Positions 1-6,095 are shown, counted from the first letter of the stretch. The stretch: DNA of 6,159 nt from DASTRU01 sp035761045 (GCA_035761045.1 DASTRU010000169.1:1-6159); one strand, 5' to 3'. The notes: generated by a model not told the origin, from the sequence alone. Made by a program: numbers and translations.

Positions 1-195
1 CTGTGCGTGCTTGACGGCTTGATGCAATCGATTGATGAACGACGATCGATGCGGCCGTTGCGATACGCCATCGTCCGCGAACCCACGGGCTAAATCGGTG
101 TTTTCGATCATGCCTAAATTCGCGGCGCGAGCACTCGCGTCGCCGGAGTGCTCCGCGAGCCAGGCAACACGTTCCAGAGCGCTGTCGTTATCCAT
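1..195 (-). CDS. Hypothetical protein, 5' part only (runs off left edge)
   Basis: The minus strand is open from an ATG at 195-193 to the left edge, giving 65 codons with no stop. A TGA lies in frame about six codons upstream, so this ATG is the natural start (a TTG three codons after that stop is possible). The product begins MDNDSALERVAWLAEHSG and is rich in Ala, Asp, Arg and His. No signal peptide, membrane segment or motif that I recognise is visible. Codon positions look coding: first positions are rich in G and third positions in G/C. The ribosome-binding signal is weak, with only an AGG about 9 nt upstream. The gene is divergent from the cueR-like regulator, with a 165-bp gap holding an FNR-type box, but nothing in the visible part suggests a copper function. 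I cannot assign a family; the rest of the gene lies outside the window. Confidence 0.5.
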   Translation of the reverse strand, partial: MDNDSALERVAWLAEHSGDASARAANLGMIENTDLARGFADDGVSQRPHRSSFINRLHQAVKHAQ

Positions 196-294
196 AGAAG
201 TGCGACCTAGCAATCAAGCGGAGCAACTATGCCAATAGCATGACGAAGCCCACGTTAACCACACTCATCCACATCGGCAACCCTAAGACGGATA

Positions 295-315
295 GTGTTT
301 GATCTAAATCAACAC
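295..315. promoter_or_regulatory. FNR/ANR-type palindrome in the cueR upstream gap
   Basis: Positions 299-312 read TTGATCTAAATCAA, a perfect match to the FNR/ANR/CRP-superfamily consensus TTGAT-N4-ATCAA. The dyad extends outward as GTGT and ACAC with one unpaired base, covering 295-315. Its centre lies at about 305.5, 55 bp before cueR and 110 bp before the ATG of the divergent gene. A site at -41.5 would put a start near 347 (for cueR) or 264 (for the minus-strand gene), and no convincing -10 element sits at the right distance in either direction. The match is what I see; regulation by oxygen is inference. The dyad could also fold as an RNA hairpin. Confidence 0.4.
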
Positions 316-348
316 CTAGGTCGAGACTGTCGAAACAGAAACCGCTTT

Positions 349-352
349 AAGG
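349..352 (+). promoter_or_regulatory. Ribosome binding site deciding the cueR start
   Basis: AAGG sits 8 nt before the ATG at 361. It favours that ATG over an in-frame GTG at 295, which would add 22 residues unlike the N-terminus of MerR proteins. Confidence 0.75.
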
Positions 353-360
353 TCACGAGT

Positions 361-774
361 ATGAATATTGGTGAAGCTTCCGCGCTGTCGGGCGTGTCGG
401 TGAAGATGGTGCGGTATTACGAAACGCTTGGGTTGCTGCCCGCGATATCGAGAACGCACACGGGCTATCGGCAATACGGCGAACGGGAGGTGCATACGCT
501 GCGCTTCATTCGCCGAGCGCGCGATCTCGGTTTTCAAATGAATGAGATCGCGGAGTTACTAAAGCTTTGGCAAAACCGACGGCGCGCGAGCGAGCATGTC
601 AAACGCATCGCGCTACGTCATGTGCGGGATCTGGATCGTCGTATCGCGGAAATGATGGCGATGCGTAATGCGCTTGAACATCTCGCTAGCGCATGCCATG
701 GCGATGAACGGCCCGAATGCCCGATTCTCGACGATCTCGCGATGAACATTCGGGCCGAAGATGCTTCGCCTTGA
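361..774 (+). CDS. cueR: CueR-type Cu(I)-responsive MerR family regulator
   Basis: This 137-aa protein aligns without gaps to E. coli CueR from memory over nearly its whole length. The N-terminus MNIGEASALSGVSVKMVRYY holds the winged helix-turn-helix (about 1-38), followed by GYRQY and the second wing/helix pair to about 70. A long dimerisation helix spans about 75-110. The metal loop reads ACHGDERPECPI, placing Cys112 and Cys120 exactly where CueR binds a single monovalent ion. Residue 77 is Ser, as in Cu(I)/Ag(I)/Au(I) sensors, rather than the Cys of Hg(II)/Zn(II) sensors. Known CueR proteins twist the promoter DNA of copper efflux genes such as copA and cueO to activate them. The C-terminal CCHH stretch of E. 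coli CueR is absent here. No copA-like gene is visible: the downstream neighbour is metE in convergent orientation, so its targets must lie elsewhere or beyond the left edge. Gold or silver sensing cannot be excluded. Confidence 0.88.
   Translation: MNIGEASALSGVSVKMVRYYETLGLLPAISRTHTGYRQYGEREVHTLRFIRRARDLGFQMNEIAELLKLWQNRRRASEHVKRIALRHVRDLDRRIAEMMAMRNALEHLASACHGDERPECPILDDLAMNIRAEDASP
709..757. repeat. Perfect 11-bp inverted repeat at the 3' end of cueR
   Basis: CGGCCCGAATG at 709-719 is matched by its exact reverse complement CATTCGGGCCG at 747-757, with a 27-nt spacer. It lies inside the last codons of cueR, just before the 17-bp gap to the end of metE. Neither side has a T tract, so it is not a standard intrinsic terminator. 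It could still act as a 3'-end hairpin for cueR mRNA or for metE read-through. A chance repeat constrained by coding is possible. Confidence 0.45.
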
Positions 775-791
775 TCAACCGCCTCGATGCA

Positions 792-3083
792 TCACGCGGC
801 TTGCCGCAATGCTTTCGCCGCCGACACCATGTTGGCGAGCGCGGGAATGACTTCGGCCCATTGCCGTGTCTTGAGTCCGCAGTCGGGGTTGACCCAAAGT
901 CGTTGCGCGGGAACGCGCTCGGCGGCTTTCTTCATGAGCTGAACGATGTCCTCGCTTGACGGAATATTGGGCGAGTGAATGTCGTACACACCGGGACCGA
1001 TTTCATTTGGATATCTAAAGTGTTTGAAGGCGTCGAGTAACTCCATATCCGAGCGCGAGGTTTCGATGGTGATGACATCGGCGTCCATCGCGGCGATCGA
1101 TTCGATGATGTCGTTGAATTCCGAGTAACACATATGCGTATGGATTTGCGTCTCGTCGCGCACGCCATTCGCGGCGATTCGAAACGATTCAACCGCCCAG
1201 TCCAAATAGTCTTTCCATTCCGACTTGCGCAGCGGTAATCCTTCGCGCAACGCGGCCTCGTCGATCTGAATCACGCGCACACCCGCCTGTTCCAAATCCA
1301 ATACCTCGTGGCGGATGGCGAGCGCGAGTTGAAAGCACGAGACCGAACGTGGTTGATCGTCACGCACGAACGACCAATTAAGCATCGTCACCGGCCCGGT
1401 CAACATGCCTTTCATCGGCCGCTGCGTGAGCGATTGCGCGTATTGCGTCCATTCCACCGTCATGGGCTTCGGGCGACGGATGTCGCCAAAAAGAATGGGC
1501 GGCTTCACGCAACGCGAGCCATACGACTGCACCCACCCAAATTGGCTAAACGCGTAGCCTTCAAGCTGCTCGCCGAAGTACTCGACCATGTCGTTGCGCT
1601 CCGCCTCGCCATGCACGAGTACATCCAGACCAAGCGCTTCTTGCTCGCGCACGCTACGCTCGATTTCGGCGCGCATGGCGGCGCGATACTGCGCGCCGTC
1701 CAATCGTCCAGCCTTGAACTCGCTACGCGCATGTCGAATCTCGGCGGTTTGTGGAAACGAACCGATGGTGGTGGTTGGATACGTTGGCAGCTTCAACACC
1801 GCCGCTTGCTTGACGGCGCGATGCGCGTACGCGCTTCTTCGTTGACCGAGCGACGCGTTAAGCGTGGCGAGCGCGGCCTTGACCGTGGCGTTATTCACGC
1901 GCGGAGAACGACGGCGCGCGTTGATGGCGACTTGATTGGCGGCGAGCTCGGCATGCACGACATGCCGGCCGTATTTCAACGCATTGGCCAAGACCTGCAG
2001 CTCGTCCAGCTTTTGCAAGGCGAACGCAAGCCATGACTTCACGTCCTCGTCGAGCTGATGCTCGATGCTTAAATCGATAGGCACGTGCAGCAACGAGCAC
2101 GAGGGCGCGATCCATAAACGATCACCCAAGCGCTCGCTCAACGGCTCCAACCAATCGAGCGTGGCATTCAAGTCGGTCTTCCAAATATTGCGACCGTTAA
2201 TCACGCCAAGCGACAGGACTTTCAATGGCGACAGCAGGTTGAGCAACGGCTTGATGTCGTCGTGCCCGTTAATGGCATCGATATGCAAGCCGGCGACGGG
2301 TAAATTCGCCACCAAATATTGGTTCTCGCCAAGACGGCCGAAATACGTCGTTAGCAGCAACTTCACGCGGCTCGTCTTTAGATGGTGGTAGGCCTCGTGA
2401 AAGGCATGCTGCCAATCGGCATCCAGCTCGGTGGCAAGAAGCGGCTCGTCGATTTGCACCCACTGCACGCCATGATCCGCGAGCGTTTCCAATAGCGCCG
2501 CATACACGGGCAAAAGCCGAGCAAGCAACGCGAGCTTGCTTGAATCGTCCTTTGCCTTGCCAAGCGCGAGGTACGTCACCGGGCCGACGATGACTGGCTT
2601 TGGATTCACGCCCAGCGCGCGGGCCTCGGCCAACTGCTTAATCAAACGCGACGCATCGAGTTTGAATTGCGTCGCGGCGTTGAACTCGGGGACGATGTAG
2701 TGGTAGTTGGTATCGAACCACTTCGTCATCTCGCCGGCCGCGATGGGCTTGCAACAATCGGCGTGCGAGTCATCAGCGTGCGCCGAGCGACCTCGCGCGA
2801 TGCGAAAGTAATTGTCCAACGCGTCGCCATGAAATCCTTGAGCACGCTCGGGCAAATTGCCTAAGGTAAAGCTCATATCCAGCATGTGATCGTAAAAAGC
2901 GAAGTCGCCCACCGGCACGAAATCCATACCTGCTTGATACGACCAATGACGCTTTCGTAACTCGGCGCCAAGACTTTCAAGTTGCTCGCGCGAGGACTGG
3001 CCCTTCCAATAAGACTCCAGTCCAAACTTCAATTCGCGGCGCGCGCCAATGCGCGGGAAACCGGGGGTATGCGTTGTCGTCAT
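792..3083 (-). CDS. metE: Cobalamin-independent methionine synthase MetE
   Basis: MetE (5-methyltetrahydropteroyltriglutamate-homocysteine methyltransferase, EC 2.1.1.14) transfers the methyl group of methyl-folate to homocysteine in the cytoplasm, the last step of methionine synthesis, without B12. The 763-aa product is full length (E. coli 753). The N-terminal barrel starts GFPRIGARRELKFGLESYW and includes EMTKWFDTNYHY (118-129). The C-terminal catalytic barrel has TTTIGSFPQT, VHGEAERNDMVEYFG, MLTGPVTML and QIDEAALREGLPL, with Asp608 matching E. coli Asp599. The zinc ligands are all present: His650 and Cys652 in HTHMC, Glu674 in TIETSRSDM and Cys735 in NPDCGLKTR. An 8-residue insertion rich in His, Asp and Cys lies near residues 101-113 compared with E. 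coli. I chose the ATG at 3083 over the GTG at 3086 because of ribosome-binding-site spacing. The gene is divergent from metR and is expected to be activated by MetR with homocysteine. Confidence 0.97.
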   Translation of the reverse strand: MTTTHTPGFPRIGARRELKFGLESYWKGQSSREQLESLGAELRKRHWSYQAGMDFVPVGDFAFYDHMLDMSFTLGNLPERAQGFHGDALDNYFRIARGRSAHADDSHADCCKPIAAGEMTKWFDTNYHYIVPEFNAATQFKLDASRLIKQLAEARALGVNPKPVIVGPVTYLALGKAKDDSSKLALLARLLPVYAALLETLADHGVQWVQIDEPLLATELDADWQHAFHEAYHHLKTSRVKLLLTTYFGRLGENQYLVANLPVAGLHIDAINGHDDIKPLLNLLSPLKVLSLGVINGRNIWKTDLNATLDWLEPLSERLGDRLWIAPSCSLLHVPIDLSIEHQLDEDVKSWLAFALQKLDELQVLANALKYGRHVVHAELAANQVAINARRRSPRVNNATVKAALATLNASLGQRRSAYAHRAVKQAAVLKLPTYPTTTIGSFPQTAEIRHARSEFKAGRLDGAQYRAAMRAEIERSVREQEALGLDVLVHGEAERNDMVEYFGEQLEGYAFSQFGWVQSYGSRCVKPPILFGDIRRPKPMTVEWTQYAQSLTQRPMKGMLTGPVTMLNWSFVRDDQPRSVSCFQLALAIRHEVLDLEQAGVRVIQIDEAALREGLPLRKSEWKDYLDWAVESFRIAANGVRDETQIHTHMCYSEFNDIIESIAAMDADVITIETSRSDMELLDAFKHFRYPNEIGPGVYDIHSPNIPSSEDIVQLMKKAAERVPAQRLWVNPDCGLKTRQWAEVIPALANMVSAAKALRQAA

Positions 3084-3088
3084 CACGG

Positions 3089-3092
3089 TCCT
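3089..3092 (-). promoter_or_regulatory. Ribosome binding site deciding the metE start
   Basis: On the minus strand AGGA ends 5 nt before the ATG at 3083 and only 2 nt before the GTG at 3086. The spacing supports the ATG. Confidence 0.6.
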
Positions 3093-3112
3093 AATTCAAA
3101 TAATCGGCGCTT

Positions 3113-3141
3113 AGATTAGGAACGGTGACCCATGAAGTAAA
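3113..3141 (-). promoter_or_regulatory. Candidate sigma-70 promoter of metE
   Basis: On the minus strand TTTACT (3141-3136) and TAATCT (3118-3113) are separated by 17 bp. The -35 matches the consensus at 4 of 6 positions and the -10 at 3 of 6, as expected of an activator-dependent promoter. The predicted start near 3106 gives a leader of about 23 nt, too short for a riboswitch. It would put the MetR box about 64 bp upstream and the second dyad about 38 bp upstream, which is the usual LysR-type arrangement. Confidence 0.5.
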
Positions 3142-3155
3142 ATGGTATTACTTCA
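3133..3155. promoter_or_regulatory. 8-bp dyad over the metE -35, probable second MetR site
   Basis: TGAAGTAA (3133-3140) and TTACTTCA (3148-3155) form a perfect inverted repeat around a 7-nt spacer. The arms carry the TGAA and TTCA half-sites of the MetR consensus, but farther apart than in the canonical box. The dyad overlaps the candidate metE -35 element and sits where LysR-type regulators place their activation binding site. The dyad is seen directly; binding by MetR is inferred. Confidence 0.6.
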
Positions 3156-3163
3156 ATCATCAA

Positions 3164-3176
3164 TGAATAATGTTCA
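3164..3176. promoter_or_regulatory. Canonical MetR box TGAA-N5-TTCA
   Basis: TGAATAATGTTCA fits the known MetR recognition sequence TGAA-N5-TTCA, including the central A/T. It ends 3 nt before the metR start codon and lies about 64 bp upstream of the predicted metE start, suiting both activation of metE and autorepression of metR. Confidence 0.75.
3166..3171 (+). promoter_or_regulatory. Candidate -10 element of metR
   Basis: AATAAT matches TATAAT at 5 of 6 positions. It would start transcription at about 3178-3180, at the metR ATG, giving a leaderless or almost leaderless mRNA. No good -35 is visible 16-18 bp upstream. The element lies wholly inside the MetR box. Confidence 0.35.
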
Positions 3177-3179
3177 TAC

Positions 3180-4118
3180 ATGCTCGAACGCAGCCATCTC
3201 GCGATCGTTCAAGAAGTGGATAGGCAAGGATCGTTAACCGCCGCGGCTGGCGTGCTTTGCCTTACCCAATCGGCCTTAAGTCACTCGATGAAGAAGTTGG
3301 AGCAGCAGTTAGGCACCGATATTTGGTTGCGCGAGGGGCGCAATCTTCGATTGACCCAGGCCGGTCAATATCTTCTAGCGGTCGCCAATCGTGTTTTGCC
3401 CATGCTTAATTTGGCGGAAGAGCAACTCAAACAGTACGCGCAAGGCGAGCGCGGCACCTTGCGTATCGGTATGGAGTGCCACCCGTGTTATCGCTGGCTG
3501 TTGAACGTCGTGTCGCCTTACCTCAACGCATGGCCGGATGTCGATGTCGACGTAAAACAAAAATTTCAGTTTGGCGGCATTGGCGCTTTATTCAGTCACG
3601 AGATCGACATCCTCGTGACGCCCGATCCGCTGCACAAAAACGGCTTGCACTTCGAGCCGGTGTTTGACTACGAGCAAGTGTTGGTGGTGGCGAAGGATCA
3701 CGCGCTCGCTCAAGCACCGTTCGTGAAGCCGCGCCATTTGGTCGACGAAGTATTGATCACCTACCCCGTGCCGACCGACCGCCTTGATGTGTACACCCAA
3801 TTCCTCATGCCGGCCGGTATCTCGCCACGTCGCCATAAAACCATCGAAACGACGGACATCATGATGCAGATGGTGTCGAGCGGTCGCGGCGTCGCCGCCC
3901 TACCGCGATGGCTGGCGCAGGAATACGCGAAGAAAATGCGCGTCGCGACGGTGCGCTTGGGACAACGAGGCATCGCAAAGCAAATATTTCTTGGAATTCG
4001 CGGCGCCGATGCCGACATTGACTACGTCAAGGCGTTTATCGAACTTGCTCGCGGATCGACAAACCGCTTTGCCTCGGCACCTCGGAATCATCGAATACGC
4101 GCGTCTCGCGCCGCTTGA
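3180..4118 (+). CDS. metR: MetR, LysR-type activator of methionine biosynthesis
   Basis: The 312-aa protein is a LysR-type transcriptional regulator, close in length to E. coli MetR (317). Residues 1-60 form the winged helix-turn-helix: GSLTAAAGVLCLTQSALSHS (18-37) is the typical recognition region, followed by KKLEQQLG. The co-inducer domain starts near 93. It carries the MetR-like stretch GMECHPCYRWL (98-108; E. coli has IECHSCIQWL from memory), then DILVTPDP, GLHFEPVFDYE, TYPVPTDRLDV and GVAALPRWLAQEY. In known systems homocysteine is the co-inducer that increases metE activation. Divergence from metE and a MetR box in the gap support the call. The ATG at 3180 is the only reasonable start: a TAA lies four codons upstream in frame and no other start precedes the helix-turn-helix. 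There is no Shine-Dalgarno sequence. The basic C-terminal tail overlaps the end of the GH15 gene by 31 bp. Confidence 0.95.
   Translation: MLERSHLAIVQEVDRQGSLTAAAGVLCLTQSALSHSMKKLEQQLGTDIWLREGRNLRLTQAGQYLLAVANRVLPMLNLAEEQLKQYAQGERGTLRIGMECHPCYRWLLNVVSPYLNAWPDVDVDVKQKFQFGGIGALFSHEIDILVTPDPLHKNGLHFEPVFDYEQVLVVAKDHALAQAPFVKPRHLVDEVLITYPVPTDRLDVYTQFLMPAGISPRRHKTIETTDIMMQMVSSGRGVAALPRWLAQEYAKKMRVATVRLGQRGIAKQIFLGIRGADADIDYVKAFIELARGSTNRFASAPRNHRIRASRAA
4088..4118. other. 31-bp convergent 3' overlap of metR and the GH15 gene
   Basis: The metR stop codon (4116-4118) lies beyond the GH15 stop codon (4088-4090), so the last ten or so codons of each gene are read from both strands. A small GC hairpin, GCGCG-TCT-CGCGC, lies inside at 4099-4111, without a T tract. 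No intrinsic terminator is visible for either gene, so the transcripts should have complementary 3' ends. Confidence 0.85.
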
Positions 4119-5965
4119 ATACCTAATGCCGATTGAATCAACGCAAGATGCGTGAAGCCTTGCGGATAGTTGCCGAGCAAACCTCCATTGGTGGGGTCGA
4201 TCTCCTCGGACAACAACCCAAGATCGTTGGCGAATGCGCTGACATGCTCGAACATGGCGCATGCCTCGTCGAGACGGCCCAGCATGGCCAGGTTATCGAC
4301 CAACCAATACGTGCAAATGGCGAACGTGCCTTCGCCGCGTGGTAGTCCGTCGTGGTTTTGGTAGCGATACACCAGCCCGCCGGACACCAATTGCTCGCGA
4401 ATACGCTCGATGGTGGACACCATGCGAGGGTCGTTGGCGGGTAGAAAACCCACGATCGAAATAAGAAGCGCGCTCGCGTCCAATTCGCTGCTGTCGAATG
4501 CTTGGGTAAAGGCTTGAATCCTCGCGTCATAGCCGTGTTGCAAGATGGCGTTGCGAATCGCCTCGCGCTCGCGACGCCATACGCCAACGTCACCTTCAAT
4601 TTCGCCTAATTCGGCCAAACGAACGGCTCGATCCAGCGCGACCCAGCACATCAGTTTCGACGACACATGATGTCGAGGCGCGCTGCGCGCTTCCCATAAT
4701 CCTTGGTCGGGTGCGCGCCAATATTGGGCCGCCAAATCCGCGAGAAACCGCAGGGTGCGCGACAACGCCGCATCGGGTCGATGCTTCATGTACGTCAAGC
4801 ACATATGGGCCGCGTCGAGTACATGTCCGTAGACATCGAGCTGCCGTTGCTCGACGGCGGCATTGCCTATGCGCACGGGCTTGGAATCGAGGTAACCCGA
4901 CAAATGCGACAAGACGTGTTCGGGCAAGTCGTGCCGGCCATTAAGCCGGTACATGATGCGCGGCTGCATGCATTTGCCGTCGTCCTTGCATAACCGCGAC
5001 AACCATTCGAAGAAATCCATGGCGGCGCGGTAGTAACCGATCGACATCAACGCATGCAGCACCAGCGCGGAATCTCGCAACCAGCAAAACCGGTAATCCC
5101 AATTACGCACGCCGCCAATGCATTCGGGCAACGAGGTAGTGGGCGCGGCGACGAGCGCGCCAGTGGGACCAAAGGTCAGCAGCTTGAGCACTCGCGCGCT
5201 TGCGCGCACCTGCGCTTCGTACGGACCTTCATACGTGCATTGCCGGTCCCATTCGAGCCAGTGCCCCAACGTTTCGTTAAGCAAGGCTTCGGGATCGTCG
5301 GCGGCTAACGCGGCGTTCCCAATCGTCGTGTTGGCATATGCAAGCGTGACCCAAATCGTGTCGCCGGCCTTTACGACGAAGCGCGCGCTGGCGGTCGAAG
5401 CCGTGTCGTCGAGCGTGAACGCAATAGCCGGCGGCACGCGTAACTCAACGCGCTCGCCACCGCTCGTGGCGACCACGCCCGCGGGCACACGCGACAGCCG
5501 CGCCGGTGCTCGCGCGAAATCAAAAGTCGGCTTTAAGACGATTTCAACCGCCATGCGGCCCGCAAGCCCTTCGATACGTCGCAACAAGCGATGGCACCGT
5601 GGTGTGTCGACGTCCAAGCGGCTTTGCGCAAGACGCGGCGCATGCATGAAATCGGTAAGCCGCATTTGGGCATCGGCTGTTTGAAAACAGGTTTCGAGCA
5701 CCGCGGTGCCATCCACGTAACGCCGCGTGTTCGTATGTTCGGATTGCGGGCCAATACGAAAGAAGCCACCTTGTCGCGCATCGAGCAACCGGCAAAACAC
5801 CGCGCCGCTGTCGAAATGAGGCAGGCAACACCAATCGATCGACCCATCGCGGCCGACCAACGCGGCCGTATGGGTATTGCCGATCAATCCGTAGTCCGAC
5901 AACGGGCGGTAGCCGCGATTGGGCGTCGATCGAAGCGTGGTCGTAAGCGTTTCGGGGCCATCCAC
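4088..5965 (-). CDS. Glycoside hydrolase family 15 protein (glucoamylase/trehalase-like)
   Basis: This 625-aa protein has the full bacterial GH15 layout and usual length. The N-terminal beta domain starts with YRPLSDYGLIGNTHTAALVG and GRDGSIDWCCLPHFDS (19-53), a family hallmark. The (alpha/alpha)6 barrel carries GGVRNWDYRFCWLRDSALVL (284-303), GLWEARSAPRHHVSSKLMCW (422-441) and LLSEEIDPTNGGLLGNYPQG (584-603). Glu425 is the likely catalytic acid and Glu587 (or 588) the likely base, by analogy with family members. Such enzymes hydrolyse alpha-glucosidic bonds and release glucose; trehalose, maltodextrin or glycogen are all possible substrates, which sequence alone does not settle. No signal peptide or membrane segment is seen, so it is probably cytoplasmic. 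The start is a GTG at 5965: an in-frame TGA lies six codons upstream and no ATG precedes the conserved domain. The ribosome site is weak. In many proteobacteria relatives sit beside otsA/otsB; none is visible here. Confidence 0.9.
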   Translation of the reverse strand: MDGPETLTTTLRSTPNRGYRPLSDYGLIGNTHTAALVGRDGSIDWCCLPHFDSGAVFCRLLDARQGGFFRIGPQSEHTNTRRYVDGTAVLETCFQTADAQMRLTDFMHAPRLAQSRLDVDTPRCHRLLRRIEGLAGRMAVEIVLKPTFDFARAPARLSRVPAGVVATSGGERVELRVPPAIAFTLDDTASTASARFVVKAGDTIWVTLAYANTTIGNAALAADDPEALLNETLGHWLEWDRQCTYEGPYEAQVRASARVLKLLTFGPTGALVAAPTTSLPECIGGVRNWDYRFCWLRDSALVLHALMSIGYYRAAMDFFEWLSRLCKDDGKCMQPRIMYRLNGRHDLPEHVLSHLSGYLDSKPVRIGNAAVEQRQLDVYGHVLDAAHMCLTYMKHRPDAALSRTLRFLADLAAQYWRAPDQGLWEARSAPRHHVSSKLMCWVALDRAVRLAELGEIEGDVGVWRREREAIRNAILQHGYDARIQAFTQAFDSSELDASALLISIVGFLPANDPRMVSTIERIREQLVSGGLVYRYQNHDGLPRGEGTFAICTYWLVDNLAMLGRLDEACAMFEHVSAFANDLGLLSEEIDPTNGGLLGNYPQGFTHLALIQSALGIQAARDARIR

Positions 5966-6019
5966 TCGTTGCTCGTCGTATCAGTAAAAACACCAAAAAT
6001 TTGTTCGACGCGTAGGCGC

Positions 6020-6036
6020 GCCGCATGGAATGCGGC
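6020..6036. repeat. 7-bp inverted repeat upstream of the GH15 gene
   Basis: GCCGCAT-GGA-ATGCGGC is a perfect stem with a 3-nt loop, 55 bp before the GTG at 5965. On the minus strand it follows immediately after the TAA of a 27-codon ORF. No T tract follows on either strand, so it is not a standard terminator. Confidence 0.55.
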
Positions 6037-6058
6037 TTAACGACGAGCAAGCCCGGTG

Positions 6059-6073
6059 CCCGTGCCACACGGG
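6059..6073. repeat. 6-bp inverted repeat with an overlapping alternative
   Basis: CCCGTG-CCA-CACGGG is a perfect stem with a 3-nt loop. The right arm is shared with a competing inverted repeat, CACAC-GG-GTGTG (6066-6077), so the two structures exclude each other. It could be an operator or an RNA element. Confidence 0.45.
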
Positions 6074-6095
6074 TGTGAACATGCGCGAGCGAGCA

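Noticed and set aside
32..238. 68-codon plus-strand frame at the left edge
   Set aside because: The opposite strand has an open frame with better codon structure through the same DNA, and this frame has no ribosome site or recognisable product.
295..360. Upstream GTG start adding 22 residues to CueR
   Set aside because: The GTG lies in the FNR-type dyad, lacks a ribosome site, and the extra residues do not fit the MerR family; the ATG at 361 has AAGG at good spacing.
1308..2036. 242-codon open frame antisense to metE
   Set aside because: It lies wholly within the conserved metE coding sequence, has no recognisable protein and shows Arg/His-rich composition typical of an antisense shadow in GC-rich DNA.
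3084..3110. Cobalamin or SAM riboswitch ahead of metE
   Set aside because: The whole metE-metR gap is 96 bp and the predicted leader is about 23 nt, far too short; control by MetR explains the site.
4141..4153. ACGCA-AGA-TGCGT hairpin near the end of the GH15 gene as a terminator
   Set aside because: The stem is only 5 bp, lies inside the coding region and has no T tract.
5118..5684. 188-codon open frame antisense to the GH15 gene
   Set aside because: It mirrors a gene whose motifs are unmistakable on the other strand; its Ser/Ala/Arg-rich product looks like a shadow.
5544..6068. 174-codon minus-strand frame overlapping the GH15 start
   Set aside because: It shares most of its length with the GH15 gene in a different frame, has no recognisable domain and is rich in Arg and Trp; it also spans the hairpin region.
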